Notes: generated by a model not told the origin, from the letters alone. A stretch of DNA of 62,000 bases from Owenia fusiformis (GCA_903813345.2 CAIIXF020000004.1:288513-350512); one strand, 5' to 3'. Shown: positions 46,501 to 56,209, counted from the first letter of the stretch. Numbers and translations are program-made.

Positions 46501-49500
46501 TAGTGAAATATTAAAACAAAAAGACAACACATGCAAAAAAAATAATAGGTAAAAATCAATAATGCCAGGTTCCAACTTATTTTTAGTTGTTATCACTATG
46601 CTATAAATACTCTATGCTTCCATATATTTGTCTGCAATCAAATGCAATCAAGATTTTATCAAAAAGATTTGCCCCGTTGGAAAAGGAATAAAATCACATT
46701 TGTTGGTATATGAATTGTTCAGAGACCTTACTTGTCATAAAATTGCATGTTCGCTCAAATATATAGCTGGAAGGTGACAAAATGATGACCTTCACCATAT
46801 CAAAGGCTTACCTGTGGGGGTCCAACACATATCTGTATGATTAGAGCTACAGTGACAGCCAATGCATAAAACACTGTAGAAATGATGATAACTTTAAGAC
46901 CTTCACCATATCAAAGGCTTACCTGTAGGGGTCCAACACATATCTGTATGATAAGAGCTACAGTGACAGCCAAGGCAAGAACCACTGTAGAAATGATGAT
47001 AACTTAAAGACCTTCACCATATCAAAGGCTTACCTGTGGGGGTCCAACACTTATCTGTATGATAAGAGCTACAGTGACAGCCAGGCCAAAACCACTGTAG
47101 AAATGATAACTTAAAGACCTTCACCATATCAAAGGCTTACCTGTGGGGGTCCAACACATATCTGTATGATAAGAGCTACAGTGACAGCCAAAGCAAGAAC
47201 CACTGTAGAAATGATGATAACTTAAAGACCTTCACCATATCAAAGGCTTACCTGTGGGGGTCCAACACATATCTGTATGATTAGAGCTACAGTGACAGCC
47301 AATGCATAAAACACTGTAGAAATGATGATAACTTTAAGACCTTTAACATATCAAAGGCTTACCTATGGGGGTCCTACACATATCTGTATGATAAGAGCTA
47401 CAGTGACAGCCAAGGCAAGAACCACTGTAGAAATGATGATAACGTTAAGACCTTCACCATATCAAAGGCTTACCTGTGGGGGTCCAACACATATCTGTAT
47501 GATTAGAGCTACAGTGACAGCCAATGCATAAAACACTGTAGAAATGATGATAACTTTAAGACCTTTAACATATCAAAGGCTTACCTATGGGGGTCCTACA
47601 CATATCTGTATGATAAGAGCTACAATGACAGCCAAAGCAAGAACCACTGTAGAAATGATGATAACTTAAAGACCTTCACCATATCAAAGGCCTACCTGTG
47701 GGGGTCCTACACATATCTGTATGATAAGAGCTACAGTGACAGCCAAAGCAAGAACCACTGTAGAAATGATGATAACTTAAAGACCTTCACCATATCAAAG
47801 GCTTACCTGTGGGGGTCCAACACATATCTGTATGATAAGAGCTACAGTGACAGCCAAAGCAAGAACCACTGTAGAAATGATGATAACTTAAAGACCTTCA
47901 CCATATCAAAGGCTTACCTGTGGGGGTCCTACACATATCTGTATGATAAGAGCTACAGTGACAGCCAAAGCAAGAACCACTGTAGAAATGATGATAACTT
48001 AAAGACCTTCACCATATCAAAGGCTTACCTGTGGGGGTCCAACACATATCTGTATGATTAGAGCTACAGTGACAGCCAATGCATAAAACACTGTAGAAAT
48101 GATGATAACTTAAAGACCTTCACCATATCAAAGGCTTACCTGTGGGGGTCCAACACATATCTGTATGATAAGAGCTACAGTGACAGCCAAAGCAAGAACC
48201 ACTGTAGAAATGATGATAACTTAAAGACCTTCACCATATCAAAGGCTTACCTGTGGGGGTCCTACACATATCTGTATGATAAGAGCTACAGTGACAGCCA
48301 AAGCAAGAACCACTGTAGAAATGATGATAACTTTAAGACCTTTAACATATCAAAGGCTTACCTATGGGGGTCCTACACATATCTGTATGATAAGAGCTAC
48401 AATGACAGCCAAAGCAAGAACCACTGTAGAAATGATGATAACTTAAAGACCTTCACCATATCAAAGGCTTACCTGTGGGGGTCCAACACATATCTGTATG
48501 ATTAGAGCTACAGTGACAGCCAATGCATAAAACACTGTAGAAATGATGATAACTTTAAGACCTTTAACATATCAAAGGCTTACCTATGGGGGTCCAACAC
48601 ATATCTGGATGATAAGAGCTACAATGACAGCCAAAGCAAGAACCACTGTAGAAATGATGATAACTTTAAGACCTTCACCATATCAAAGGCTTACCTGTGG
48701 GGGTCCAACACATATCTGTATGATAAGAGCTACAGTGACAGCCAAGGCAAGAACCACTGTAGAAATGATGATAACTTTAAGACCTTCACCATATCAAAGG
48801 CTTACCTGTGGGGGTCCAACACATATCTGTATGATAAGAGCTACAGTGACAGCCAAGGCAAGAACCACTGTAGAAATGATGATAACTTTAAGACCTTTAA
48901 CATATCAAAGGCTTACCTATGGGGGTCCTACATATATCTGTATGATAAGAGCTACAATGACAGCCAAAGCAAGAACCACTGTAGAAATGATGATAACTTA
49001 AAGACCTTCACCATATCAAAGGCTTACCTGTGGGGGTCCAACACATATCTGTATGATAAGAGCTACAGTGACAGCCAAAGCAAGAACCACTGTAGAAATG
49101 ATGATAACTTAAAGACCTTCACCATATCAAAGGCTTACCTGTGGGGGTCCAACACATATCTGTATGATAAGAGCTACAGTGACAGCCAAAGCAAGAACCA
49201 CTGTAGAAATGATGATAACTTAAAGACCTTTAACATATCAAAGGCTTACCTATGGGGGTCCTACACATATCTGTATGATAAGAGCTACAATGACAGCCAA
49301 AGCAAGAACCACTGTAGAAATGATGATAACTTAAAGACCTTCACCATATCAAAGGCTTACCTGTGGGGGTCCTACACATATCTGTATGATAAGAGCTACA
49401 GTGACAGCCAAGGCAAGAACTACTGTAGAAATGATGATCACTTTAAGACCTTCACCATATCAAAGGCTTACCTCTGGGGGTCCAACACATATCTGTATGA

Positions 49501-52500
49501 TTAGAGATACAGTGACAGCCAAGGCAAGAACCACTGTAGAAATGATGATAACTTAAAGACCTTCACCATATCAAAGGCTTACCTGTGGGGGTCCAACACA
49601 TATCTGTATGATTAGAGCTACAGTGACAGCCAATGCATAAAACACTGTAGAAATGATGATAACTTTAAGACCTTTAACATATCAAAGGCTTACCTGTGGG
49701 GGTCCAACACATATCTGTATGATAAGAGCTACAATGACAGCCAAAGCAAGAACCACTGTAGAAATGATGATAACTTAAAGACCTTCACCATATCAAAGGC
49801 TTACCTGTGGGGGTCCAACACATATCTGTATGATAAGAGCTACAGTGACAGCCAGGCCAAAACCACTGTAGAAATGATAACTTTAAGACCTTCACCATAT
49901 CAAAGGCTTACCTGTGGGGGTCCAACACATATCTGTATGATTAGAGCTACAGTGACAGCCAAGGCAAGAACCACTGTAGAAATGATGATAACTTTAAGAC
50001 CTTCACCATATCAAAGGCTTACCTGTGGGGGTCCAACACATATCTGTATGATAAGAGCTACAGTGACAGCCAGGCCAAAACCACTGTAGAAATGATAACT
50101 TAAAGACCTTCACCATATCAAAGGCTTACCTGTGGGGGTCCAACACATATCTGTATGATTAGAGCTACAGTGACAGCCAAGGCAAGAACCACTGTAGAAA
50201 TGATGATAACTTTAAGACCTTCACCATGTTTTACACAACCTGACCTGGAACATTGAGGCAAAGCCACATGGTAGTCAGAGTTTCATGAAGTTTTCATTAA
50301 TTACAAACACAAATAATTGATGAAAGGGGTCATTCTTTTCAAATGTTTATGTACATATTTACATATTGATTATAGAACACATAGTTAAAAAATAAAAATA
50401 ATTTGGTATGACGACTATGTTGTTATGAATCATTTCCTCAATTTTTGCATTTCTTCATTTTTTTAAATGTATTCATAAGCAACATACCATATATTTTATG
50501 CCTTATCCTATATCCCTCAAATGGCAAAAAGACCTTCCATTATATTAGCTAATGTCATTTTGCTGACAATTTCAAATCAGTATGTTCTATATGTATATGA
50601 TTAACAACATACACATCCTTCATAATATTAGATGTATTTCATTTTCATACCCTATTCTAAACCCTCAACCTCACATTTAAAATATGAAATATTTTTTATC
50701 AACTTTTAAGATTTTTCTATGTTATTCATTTCTACATAGGTTAAATATGAAAACATTGTGAATGCCTGGCTCTCTACAGTTTAACAAAAATGTTGAATCA
50801 TAAGGGCTTTCTTTTCAATTCTATTGATTCAAATAATTTTGATTTTGAACTATGCATTCTCCTAATATGTGTAAAAATTAACACAAAAATGCCAAAAATT
50901 AACCATTTTATACTTATCATTAGAAGCCGAAATCATGAAAAGTACTTTGAAATTGTCATCGTGTAAAACTACCTTAACCTGGCAATGTGACAGATTTAAT
51001 GGATTAATGTCAATTTTAAATGTTGAGTTAACCCTTTCACGACGATGGGCTCCATATGGAGCCCTATTGTGTAATACCTTTCAGGACGATAGGCTCCTTT
51101 TGGCACCATAATTTTTATTTATATACATCGATGAAATGATAATATCTCCAGTTCTATTCAGTATTTTTACACCAAATTTTGACAAGTTGTTCTAATACGA
51201 TAGTCCTTACTAAAAAATGTATTTCAGTGATAAAATTCAAGGTATAGGTCCCTGGGCATAGGTAATTTTTCAGTTTTCCCCTAAAAACTGCTCTTACTTA
51301 TCCGTCACCAGGGCCAACATTTTCCTCTTATATTCACGTCGGGAAAGGGTTAATTTGGTCAAATACCAACTTGGCTGGGAGTACATGTAATGCTTTTTAT
51401 GACAACTTCTTTACAAGCTTACATATCCTGTTGAGATTTTAAGATTGCAGCTTTTTATGAGTTTCAAGTGCTGCTTATTCATAAGTTTTTGAATGGTTTT
51501 GTCTTTTTGAGCAAAATTAACTCGGCTACATGTATTTATAACAAGGCACAGACGTGAACAATATCGTACCTAAAACACAGCATTGTGGTCTTGTTGACCA
51601 AGAAAGCAAGATGGCCGCAGAAAAGTTAATCAGCTCTAGAACTTATCACTGCGTAACATATGTAAAAATTTGAACGGTTTGGCTGGAAACCTGTAGACAA
51701 GTCTTGAAAGTGAAGATTTTAGGACGGAAAATCCAAAATGGCCACCTTAAAATTTACCCAGAATGCCCAAAAACCAATCAGTTCTTGACGTTGATATGTA
51801 GAAACATCCCTGAAAATTTCAGATGAATCCCTCAAATGATTTGGCTGAATATCTGTAGACAAGTCTTGAAAGTGAAGATTTTAGGACAGAAAATCCAAAA
51901 CGGCCACCTTAAAATTTAACCAGAATGCCAAAAAACTAATCAGTTCTTGACGTTGATATGTAGAAACATCCCTGAAAATTTCAGATGAATCCCTCAAAAG
52001 GTTTGGCTGGAAACCTGTAGACAAGTTTTGAAAGTAAAGATTTTAGGACGGAAAATCCAAAATGGCCACCTTAAAATTTACCCAGAATGCCCAAAAACTA
52101 ATCAGTTCTTGACGTTGATATGTAGAAACATCCCTGAAAATTTCAGATGAATCCCTCAAAAGGTTTGGCTGGAAACCTGTAGACAAGTCTTGAAAGTAAA
52201 GATTTTAGGACGGAAAATCCAAAATGGCCACCTTAAAATTTAACCAGAATGCCCAAAAACTAATCAGTTCTTGACGTTGATAGTAGAAACATCCCTGAAA
52301 ATTTCAGATGAATCCCTCAAATGGTTTGGCTGAAAATCTGTAGACAAGTCTTGAAAGTGAAGATTTTAGGACGGAAAATCCAAAATGGCCACCTTAAGAT
52401 TTACCCAGAATGCCCAAAAACTAATCAGTTCTTGACGTTGATATGTAGAAACATCCCTGAAAATTTCAGATGAATCCCTCAAATGGTTTGGCTGGAAACC

Positions 52501-54675
52501 TGTAGACAAGTCTTGAAAGTGAAGATTTCAGGACGGAAAATCCAAAATGGCCACCTTAAGATTTACCCAGAATGCCCAAAAACTAATCAGTTCTTGACGT
52601 TGATATGTAGAAACATCCCTAAAAATTTCAGATGAATCCCTCAAATGGTTTGGCTGGAAACCTGTAGACAAGTCTTGAAAGTAAAGATTTTAGGACGGAA
52701 ATCCAAAATGACCCCCTTAAGATTTACCCAGAATGCCCAAAAACTAATCAGTTCTTGACGTTGATATGTAGAAACATCCCTGAAAATTTCAGATGAATCC
52801 CTCAAATGGTTTGGCTGGAAACCTGTAGACAAGCTGAAAAGTGAGACGCCGCCCGCCCGCCCGCCCGCCACCCGCCCGCCCACCGCCCAGCTGACTACAA
52901 TATCGTACCTTTCGTTAGGTACGATAAAAACTAATTACTTGTTTTTGAGACAAATTATATCTCTGTTTTAAGAACAGATATCTGCCCAGTCTAGAATTGA
53001 AACGAGAGACTGCTGCTGCCATCTTTAAATCAACCCAATACCAGTGAGTTTTGTTTCCTCTCTACTTTTTTAGATAACATATCAATATGACATATTTTCG
53101 CACCATTGGTCAATAGATTTTGAATCCCTTAAACATCTTATCTCAGAATATTCCAAAAATGATATACAAAATGATCTAAGAACATGAGCATTGGTTCAGA
53201 TGAAATGGCAATTTTGTTTTGTCCTATGTTTATTTGAACATCCTGTAAATGTCAGTTCTTACTTTGTATTTTGGAGAGGCTGGGAAAGTGGGCGTGTCTC
53301 CTGAATCCCATCACTGATGCTGCTCCCTGAAGTGTCCTCTTTCAATTTGTTATAGCGTCCACTTTCATCAGCTACCAAGTCCTCCTTGTCACCTAAAACA
53401 AACATACATGTACATAGATGCTCAAGTGTCCTCTTTCAATTTATTGTAGCGTCCACTTTCATCAGCTACAAAATCCTCCTTGTCACCTAAAACAAACATA
53501 CATGTACATAGATGCTCCCTGAAGTATCCTCTTTCAATTTATTGTAGCGTCCACTTTCATCAGCTACAAAATCCTCCTTGTCACCTAAAACAAACATACA
53601 TGTACATAGATGCTCCCTGAAGTATCCTCTTTCAATTTATTGTAGCGTCCACTTTCATCAGCTACAAAATCCTCCTTGTCACCTAAAACAAACATACATG
53701 TACATAGATGCTCCCTGAAGTGTCCTCTTTCAATTTGTTGTAGCGTCCACTTTCATCAGCTACAAAATCCTCCTTGTCACCTAAAACAAACATACATGTA
53801 CATAGATGCTCCCTGAAGTGTCCTCTTTCAATTTGTTGTAGCGTCCACTTTCATCAGCTACCAAGTCCTCCTTGTCACCTAAAACAAACATACATGTAGT
53901 ACATATATTCTTCCTGAAGTGGAAGGTTTCACAGCTAGATTTTTTAATCAAAAGTCGACCAGCATCTTGGGTTTTCCTTTAAAATACAGACGCACTTCTA
54001 GGGAATTTGGGGATTTTCCAGGCAAAAAAGTGTCAACCTGGGCTGCCAAACACGTCTAGTGACAGTGAGTTCATAAAAATTCTCACATATATCTCTAGGG
54101 ATTTCAGGAAAAATAATAACGACCCACATCTAGGATTTTTTTCAAAAAAAAAGACCTACACGTAGGGATTCTTTAGTCAAAAAGCGACCCACTTTAGCGG
54201 CACGTCCCCATATAGCCAATATACGGAAGCACGGAAGTAACCCCCCCCCCGCCCGGGTCATAACAGTGGTGATGCACAACAGATAACAGGGACTATATTT
54301 TTAAATTAGTCTCAGTCTCAGGATACTCCCCTGGATACACCATCAGCTTTCAAGAGCAAGCCCTTGTAGACCACTGACTAGATCTACCATATATCCTAAA
54401 CACAGTCAGTATGCCTGTGCCTGTATGCAGTTATTATTTGGGGCAAGACCGGGAAGATAATATAGATCATGATTTGGGCTTGGCCCAAATCAACTGTGTT
54501 TCGGATTAGATCTATTTATCATTTGTGATTCTATAAAACCATTCAAATTTTATTTTTAATTGAACCTCCAGCTTCTAACGTTTCTAGTCCCACCTTTATA
54601 TTGCTGAACATCGTCGGGATTGAGATCTAGATGAACTCCATCGGGATTAGGCATCGGATCTGGGATAGTATCCAT
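37383..54675 (-). CDS. GGT7: Gamma-glutamyltransferase 7-like, complete, 15 exons
   Basis: Type II membrane Ntn-hydrolase homologue of gamma-glutamyltransferase. Exons on the minus strand: 54594-54675, 53263-53392, 50130-50244, 46154-46305, 45865-45997, 45140-45281, 43882-44090, 43391-43478, 42739-42869, 40795-40877, 40454-40606, 40226-40346, 38941-39064, 37842-37952, 37383-37546. They total 1938 bp (645 codons plus stop) and every junction agrees in phase. Domains: ~80-residue acidic cytoplasmic N-terminus, one TM helix ending QICVGPPQ, then the GGT fold: GAVASD, GGSGVDAAIA, GIGGGGFM, FRETAP, PPPSSGA, GTSQISV (nucleophile Thr), LLNNQMNDF, PGKSPLSTM, SRKGGA. The long N-terminus, the TM sequence and Gln in the NNQM loop point to the GGT7 branch rather than GGT1/5. 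Catalytic activity is uncertain, since vertebrate GGT7 has no firmly shown activity. Four exon junctions have been tandemly amplified. Confidence 0.93.
37842..37952 (-). CDS. GGT7: GGT7 exon 14
   Basis: AVVDVLLGFTKFGMTISDAI, EAPRLFNTLSPNKVQYE: the 'L-x-x-V-L-x-F-G-x-x-x-x-x-A-I-x-A-P-R' GGT block. Acceptor TTGTTTTAG, donor GTATGC; phase 1 on both sides. Confidence 0.92.
38741..38907. repeat. Two-copy ~83-bp tandem repeat in GGT7 intron 13
   Basis: GTTCTGTTACTCATTAAAAT begins both units (38742 and 38825). They are nearly identical and end about 30 bp from the exon 13 donor. The remaining intron (37953-38740) is AT-rich with no other feature. Confidence 0.85.
38941..39064 (-). CDS. GGT7: GGT7 exon 13: substrate-loop block
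   Basis: ANDIAPGKSPLSTMIPTVL then LRIAIGGEGSTAILG, matching the PGK-x-PLSSM and oxyanion-site region of GGTs (Ser-Thr here instead of Ser-Ser). Acceptor TTATTACAG at 39065-39066; donor GTAGTA, phase 0 in, 1 out. The acceptor is the last of a 16-copy array. Confidence 0.92.
39046..39935 (-). repeat. 54-bp tandem array copying the exon 13 3' splice site (16 copies)
   Basis: Each unit, read on the minus strand, holds TGATGTCTTATTACAG/GCC and the first 12 bases of exon 13 (GCCAATGACATT), then intronic sequence. The unit next to exon 13 is the real acceptor; the other 15 lie upstream in the intron. Spacing is 54 bp. From any decoy acceptor the frame reads AND I P I T T S/T and then TAG, so its use would stop translation. 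Confidence 0.93.
40226..40346 (-). CDS. GGT7: GGT7 exon 12
   Basis: SMNWWFGSHVITDSGILLNN then QMNDFNIPG and NESLFNP: the FGS-x-V, GI-L-NN-x-M-x-DF block of GGTs. The usual Glu of NNEM is Gln here. Acceptor TATTGTAG, donor GTAAGT. Confidence 0.93.
40454..40606 (-). CDS. GGT7: GGT7 exon 11: autoprocessing threonine
   Basis: Reads TSFAAELLAKIDPSKTHD, YKAAPSGGTSQISVISPDEQ and LVSITS. GTSQISV contains the threonine that in GGTs is the N-terminal nucleophile after self-cleavage. Acceptor TATTTTTCCAG; donor GTAAGT. Confidence 0.93.
40795..40877 (-). CDS. GGT7: GGT7 exon 10
   Basis: MFKFVYGERGTLGDESPEVH then RVEEML: the 'K-x-x-Y-x-x-R-x-x-LGD' helix of GGTs. Acceptor AAATTTTTTCAG; donor GTATGT; phase 0 in, 2 out. 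Confidence 0.9.
40925..41445. repeat. ~27-bp minisatellite with a CCAAT box in each unit
   Basis: About 19 units of CACATACTGTGATTGGTCAG plus GTCATGC or ATCATGT. On the minus strand each reads CTGACCAATCA, an NF-Y-like CCAAT motif. Lies in GGT7 intron 9, about 50 bp before the exon 10 acceptor. The plus-strand open frame across it is a repeat effect. Confidence 0.93.
41781..42705. mobile_element. 925-bp non-autonomous hAT element
   Basis: Starts TAGGGATCCCACGATACA and ends ATCGTGGGATCCCTA. Flanked by an 8-bp direct repeat ATGTACAT (41773-41780 and 42706-42713), as for hAT elements. The subterminal regions are rich in CGAT (ATTCGATACG, TCGATTAATCGAA). No transposase. The right end is 33 bp from GGT7 exon 9. 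Confidence 0.92.
42739..42869 (-). CDS. GGT7: GGT7 exon 9
   Basis: EYEVMTAPPPSSGASLLLAL ... QFSHKMIE; PPPSSGA is the GGT PPSSGG block. Acceptor TTTTCTTGTAG; donor GTAAAC; phase 1 in, 0 out. Confidence 0.93.
42870..43390 (-). other. GGT7 intron 8
   Basis: AT-rich. Holds a mariner-end relic (TTATTGATCACTCCTCGTA at about 43169). Nothing else seen. Confidence 0.6.
43391..43478 (-). CDS. GGT7: GGT7 exon 8
   Basis: VKKEGGILTRDDLRKYEVAV then DPLITTYE, the 'GG-x-LT-x-x-DL-x-x-Y' block. Acceptor CCTAACAG; donor GTAAGC; phase 0 in, 1 out. Confidence 0.93.
43882..44090 (-). CDS. GGT7: GGT7 exon 7
   Basis: ENTLKLRANKAMFLKSPILK ... GEVVKRPELAKTLEILAESG and AFYDGSLTDGII, the linker and 'RPELA-TL-x-x-I-A-x-x-G-x-x-AFY-G' block. 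Acceptor CTTCCAG; donor GTAAGT. Confidence 0.93.
44091..45139 (-). other. GGT7 intron 6
   Basis: 44340-44690 resembles an old short element: TTAGGGAGGGGCAGATC on the left and a G10 tract followed by CCTAAC on the right. The remainder is AT-rich and without features. Confidence 0.45.
45140..45281 (-). CDS. GGT7: GGT7 exon 6
   Basis: GGLSVGIPGELKGLEKAYDL then LSWKELVLPSVGVARNGF: the 'GxPGEL-G-x-x-x-A-x-x-x-YG-L-W-x-L' block. Acceptor TTTATTTCAG; donor GTGAGA. Confidence 0.94.
45352..45717. repeat. 24-bp minisatellite in GGT7 intron 5 (about 15 copies)
   Basis: Unit ACATGCTAAAGATCTATGTC + AAC, with an AATG/TATG split between the left four and the later units. Located about 70 bp before the exon 6 acceptor. 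It contains no exon sequence. Confidence 0.93.
45865..45997 (-). CDS. GGT7: GGT7 exon 5
   Basis: With exon 4 it forms GIGGGGFMTVHEHG; then RVINFRETAPAGASKNMY. FRETAP carries the arginine that binds the gamma-glutamyl carboxylate. Acceptor GTATTTCCAG; donor GTAAGT. Confidence 0.94.
46154..46305 (-). CDS. GGT7: GGT7 exon 4: start of the GGT fold
   Basis: VPPHGAVASDVSECSIIGTD, ILKKGGSGVDAAIATTFCVG and SGIGG. This is the first conserved GGT block. Acceptor ATTCCAG; donor GTAAGT; phase 0 in, 2 out. Confidence 0.95.
46785..50220 (-). repeat. 111-bp tandem array of the GGT7 membrane-anchor exon with its 5' splice site (about 31 units)
   Basis: Each unit, on the minus strand, holds the TM-coding sequence, GGACCCCCACAG/GTAAGCC (an intact donor) and about 45 bp of intron. 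The rightmost unit is the authentic exon 3; about 30 copies follow it in intron 3. The join uses the shared string ATGGTGAAGGTC, present both in the exon and in the intron. Each copy also has a cryptic acceptor, CATCATTTCTACAG, 62 bp before its donor. Some copies have drifted (AATGCATAAAACAC instead of AAGCAAGAACCAC). Confidence 0.95.
50130..50244 (-). CDS. GGT7: GGT7 exon 3: signal-anchor helix
   Basis: Acceptor AATGTTCCAG (50245-50246 are its AG), then SGCVKHGEGLK, a hydrophobic run VIIISTVVLALAVTVALII and QICVGPPQ, donor GTAAGC. Only this rightmost unit of the array has the acceptor that keeps frame with exon 2 (phase 2) and exon 4 (phase 0), which identifies it as the functional copy. Confidence 0.9.
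50260..51030 (-). other. GGT7 intron 2, left part
   Basis: AT-rich; no repeat or coding signal seen. Confidence 0.5.
51032..51349. mobile_element. 318-bp piggyBac-like MITE
   Basis: Bounded by TTAA on both sides (51028-51031 and 51350-51353). Ends CCCTTTCACGACGATGG and CACGTCGGGAAAGGG are inverted. An internal repeat (CGATGGGCTCC / CGATAGGCTCC) lies near the left end. No coding capacity. Confidence 0.85.
51561..52926 (+). mobile_element. Helentron-like family A element with 161-bp tandem units
   Basis: Left edge ATATCGTACCTAA. About eight units of 161 bp (CTGTAGACAAG at about 51691, 51853, 52015, 52177, 52339, 52500, 52662, 52824), then a CCGCC-rich tract (52848-52889) and a terminal hairpin TATCGTACCT...AGGTACGATA (52901-52926), whose left arm is the same string as the element's left edge. 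This architecture is that described for Helentron-associated non-autonomous elements. Located in GGT7 intron 2. Confidence 0.7.
53263..53392 (-). CDS. GGT7: GGT7 exon 2: cytoplasmic N-terminus
   Basis: GDKEDLVADESGRYNKLKED then SISDGIQETRPLSQPLQNT, an acidic, serine-rich cytoplasmic segment. Acceptor GTTTGTTTTAG, donor GTAAGA; phase 1 in, 2 out. The acceptor and about 75 bp of this exon are copied in the adjacent array. Confidence 0.85.
53320..53905 (-). repeat. ~96-bp tandem array of the exon 2 3' splice site and first half (6 copies)
   Basis: Each unit on the minus strand reads TGTACATGTATGTTTGTTTTAG-type sequence (acceptor), then GTGACAAGGAGGA and about 65 more bases of exon 2. The leftmost copy is the real exon; five extra copies lie upstream in intron 1. 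They differ at a few sites (ACCAAGTCC versus ACAAAATCC). Confidence 0.92.
53935..54260. other. Low-complexity block in GGT7 intron 1
   Basis: Repeated GGGATTTT/CCAGG-like and (T)CTAGGGATTT motifs ending in a C12 run and CCCGGG. It resembles a decayed element; no clear ends. Confidence 0.4.
54594..54675 (-). CDS. GGT7: GGT7 exon 1: start codon
   Basis: MDTIPDPMPNPDGVHLDLNP then DDVQQYK, donor GTGGGA, phase 1. Start chosen as the first ATG of this frame: it is preceded on the minus strand by TTATAAATAAA, and the frame has a TAA three codons upstream. A second ATG eight codons on is an alternative. Confidence 0.8.
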
Positions 54676-55700
54676 TTTATTTATAACATAAAAAACAAAT
54701 TGAAAAAATAAATCTGAATAAATCAATATTGCATAAAAATTGCGAACGCGTTTTTATCGAAATTACGAACGGTTGATTGGTATCGTGTTCGTATTTTTCT
54801 AGTTAAATTTTCAAGCTGAAGAATAGTTAACATGTATCTGTACTTTTTGACAAAGAAACAATTATTTTAAATAAAAAACTCAACCATTCAGATTTGATTG
54901 ATTAAAAATAGTTAACAAATCAGTGAAAAGAGAATCAGGGTAACCACATTTAAAACAGGCCAAGGACAAAGATGGCAGAATTTTTCTTGGGATAGGAGGT
55001 ATTTCCTAATAGGCGTTCCTAATAAATGATATCTGTGGCTAAGGAGCACTAGGCAGGGAAAGTTCTAGTCCTAATTTTCTGGAATTTTTTAACATTTGGA
55101 TTGACCTCACAATTTTTCATCTATCCTCCAAACACAGGCCTCCAGTACTTGTACCTCCCAGCCGGATCCCCCGAACACAGGCCTCCAGAATTGTACCTCC
55201 TCCAAGGAAAGAAGTATGAGTTCTGGAGGCCTGGGTTTCGAGGATGGAAAGAGGTACAAGTTCTGGAGGATGTTTTTTCATCTGGTACCTTTAATGTTCA
55301 TCCAATCTATGGTTTTGATTGGTTGAGAAATAGGGATCAAAACCAGCCAGTTTGTTACCCTTTGCATTCGTTGGACTTCACTTCTTAAAAGAGAGCTTCG
55401 TCTTCACTCTTTCAAACTAAAATAAACCTGTGAACTCACCGCGCCAATCAGTGTTCGTCGGCCTAATTTGACCGACATTCTATGTATGGTCATTCCTTCT
55501 GACGTCATCGTTGAGCCCGGAATTGACCAATTACATGCGCATATTTAATTAGAACGCATTTGGCGTTTGTTTCTTCAAGCTCGCTGATTGGTGGAATAAA
55601 GGTCAGCGCGTAGGTCAAAAGTGATTTATTACCCAAACTGACACCGGTACCCATTGTGGGGGCGGGTCTACTAAACTGTAATATAGTCTATACTAGGCAG
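54676..55700 (-). promoter_or_regulatory. Likely GGT7 upstream/promoter region
   Basis: Upstream of the GGT7 start codon. Contains a palindromic CRE, TGACGTCA (55500-55507), and CCAAT-type motifs (GACCAATTAC at about 55525; GATTGGTGG at about 55586). 55100-55270 has an inverted pair, CCTCCAGTACTTGTACCTCC / GAGGTACAAGTTCTGGAGG. No transcription start can be fixed from sequence. Confidence 0.35.
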
Positions 55701-55879
55701 AGTGTAGTTTAACTAGACTCTGCACCAGTTTGTCCCTGTGACAACTGTTTTGAATTGTGTTTATAGGTCATTGCTTTGCATATGGATGGATGTTGACCCT
55801 TTGATACACGAAATGAACAATGCACTGTCATAATATCAGGGATAGACAATACCGGTATATAAACTAGGCATTATTATGC

Positions 55880-56023
55880 AAAATGTCACTACCTGCCATT
55901 TGTTACAAATGCCAACTGCCAAACACTGAACACCAACCACTGAATGCCAAATACAAACCACCAAACATTGTCCACAAAAAAGGCGGAGACTATAACAATA
56001 TGTCACCACTTGTGGGGTGACAT
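55880..56023 (+). mobile_element. 3' end fragment of Helentron-like family B
   Basis: A run of CCA-x-CTGAA/CCAAC repeats, then GGCGGAGACTATAACAAT and the hairpin ATGTCACCACTTGTGGGGTGACAT (56000-56023), matching the ends at 60573-60597 and 61736-61760. No internal array here. Confidence 0.7.
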
Positions 56024-56209
56024 AATGAGCAATAATTGAACTAACGCACAATTAATATTAATAACATTTTATTTTATTGCATTAAAAATAAACCCTTTTG
56101 AACCAGTAACAAGACATTTAGTAATGAATTACTAACTATACATAAACTCCATACTACTATCCGGTGAAGGACTTAATATTTTCATGAATCAATATTTACT
56201 GTTTATCTA

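Noticed and set aside
47322-50089. Plus-strand repeated open frames (ARTTVEMMITLRPS-type)
   Set aside because: Antisense shadow of the GGT7 exon 3 array; the coding strand is minus.
55101-55388. 95-codon plus-strand frame upstream of GGT7
   Set aside because: Low-complexity, contains inverted repeats, no recognisable domain or splice context.
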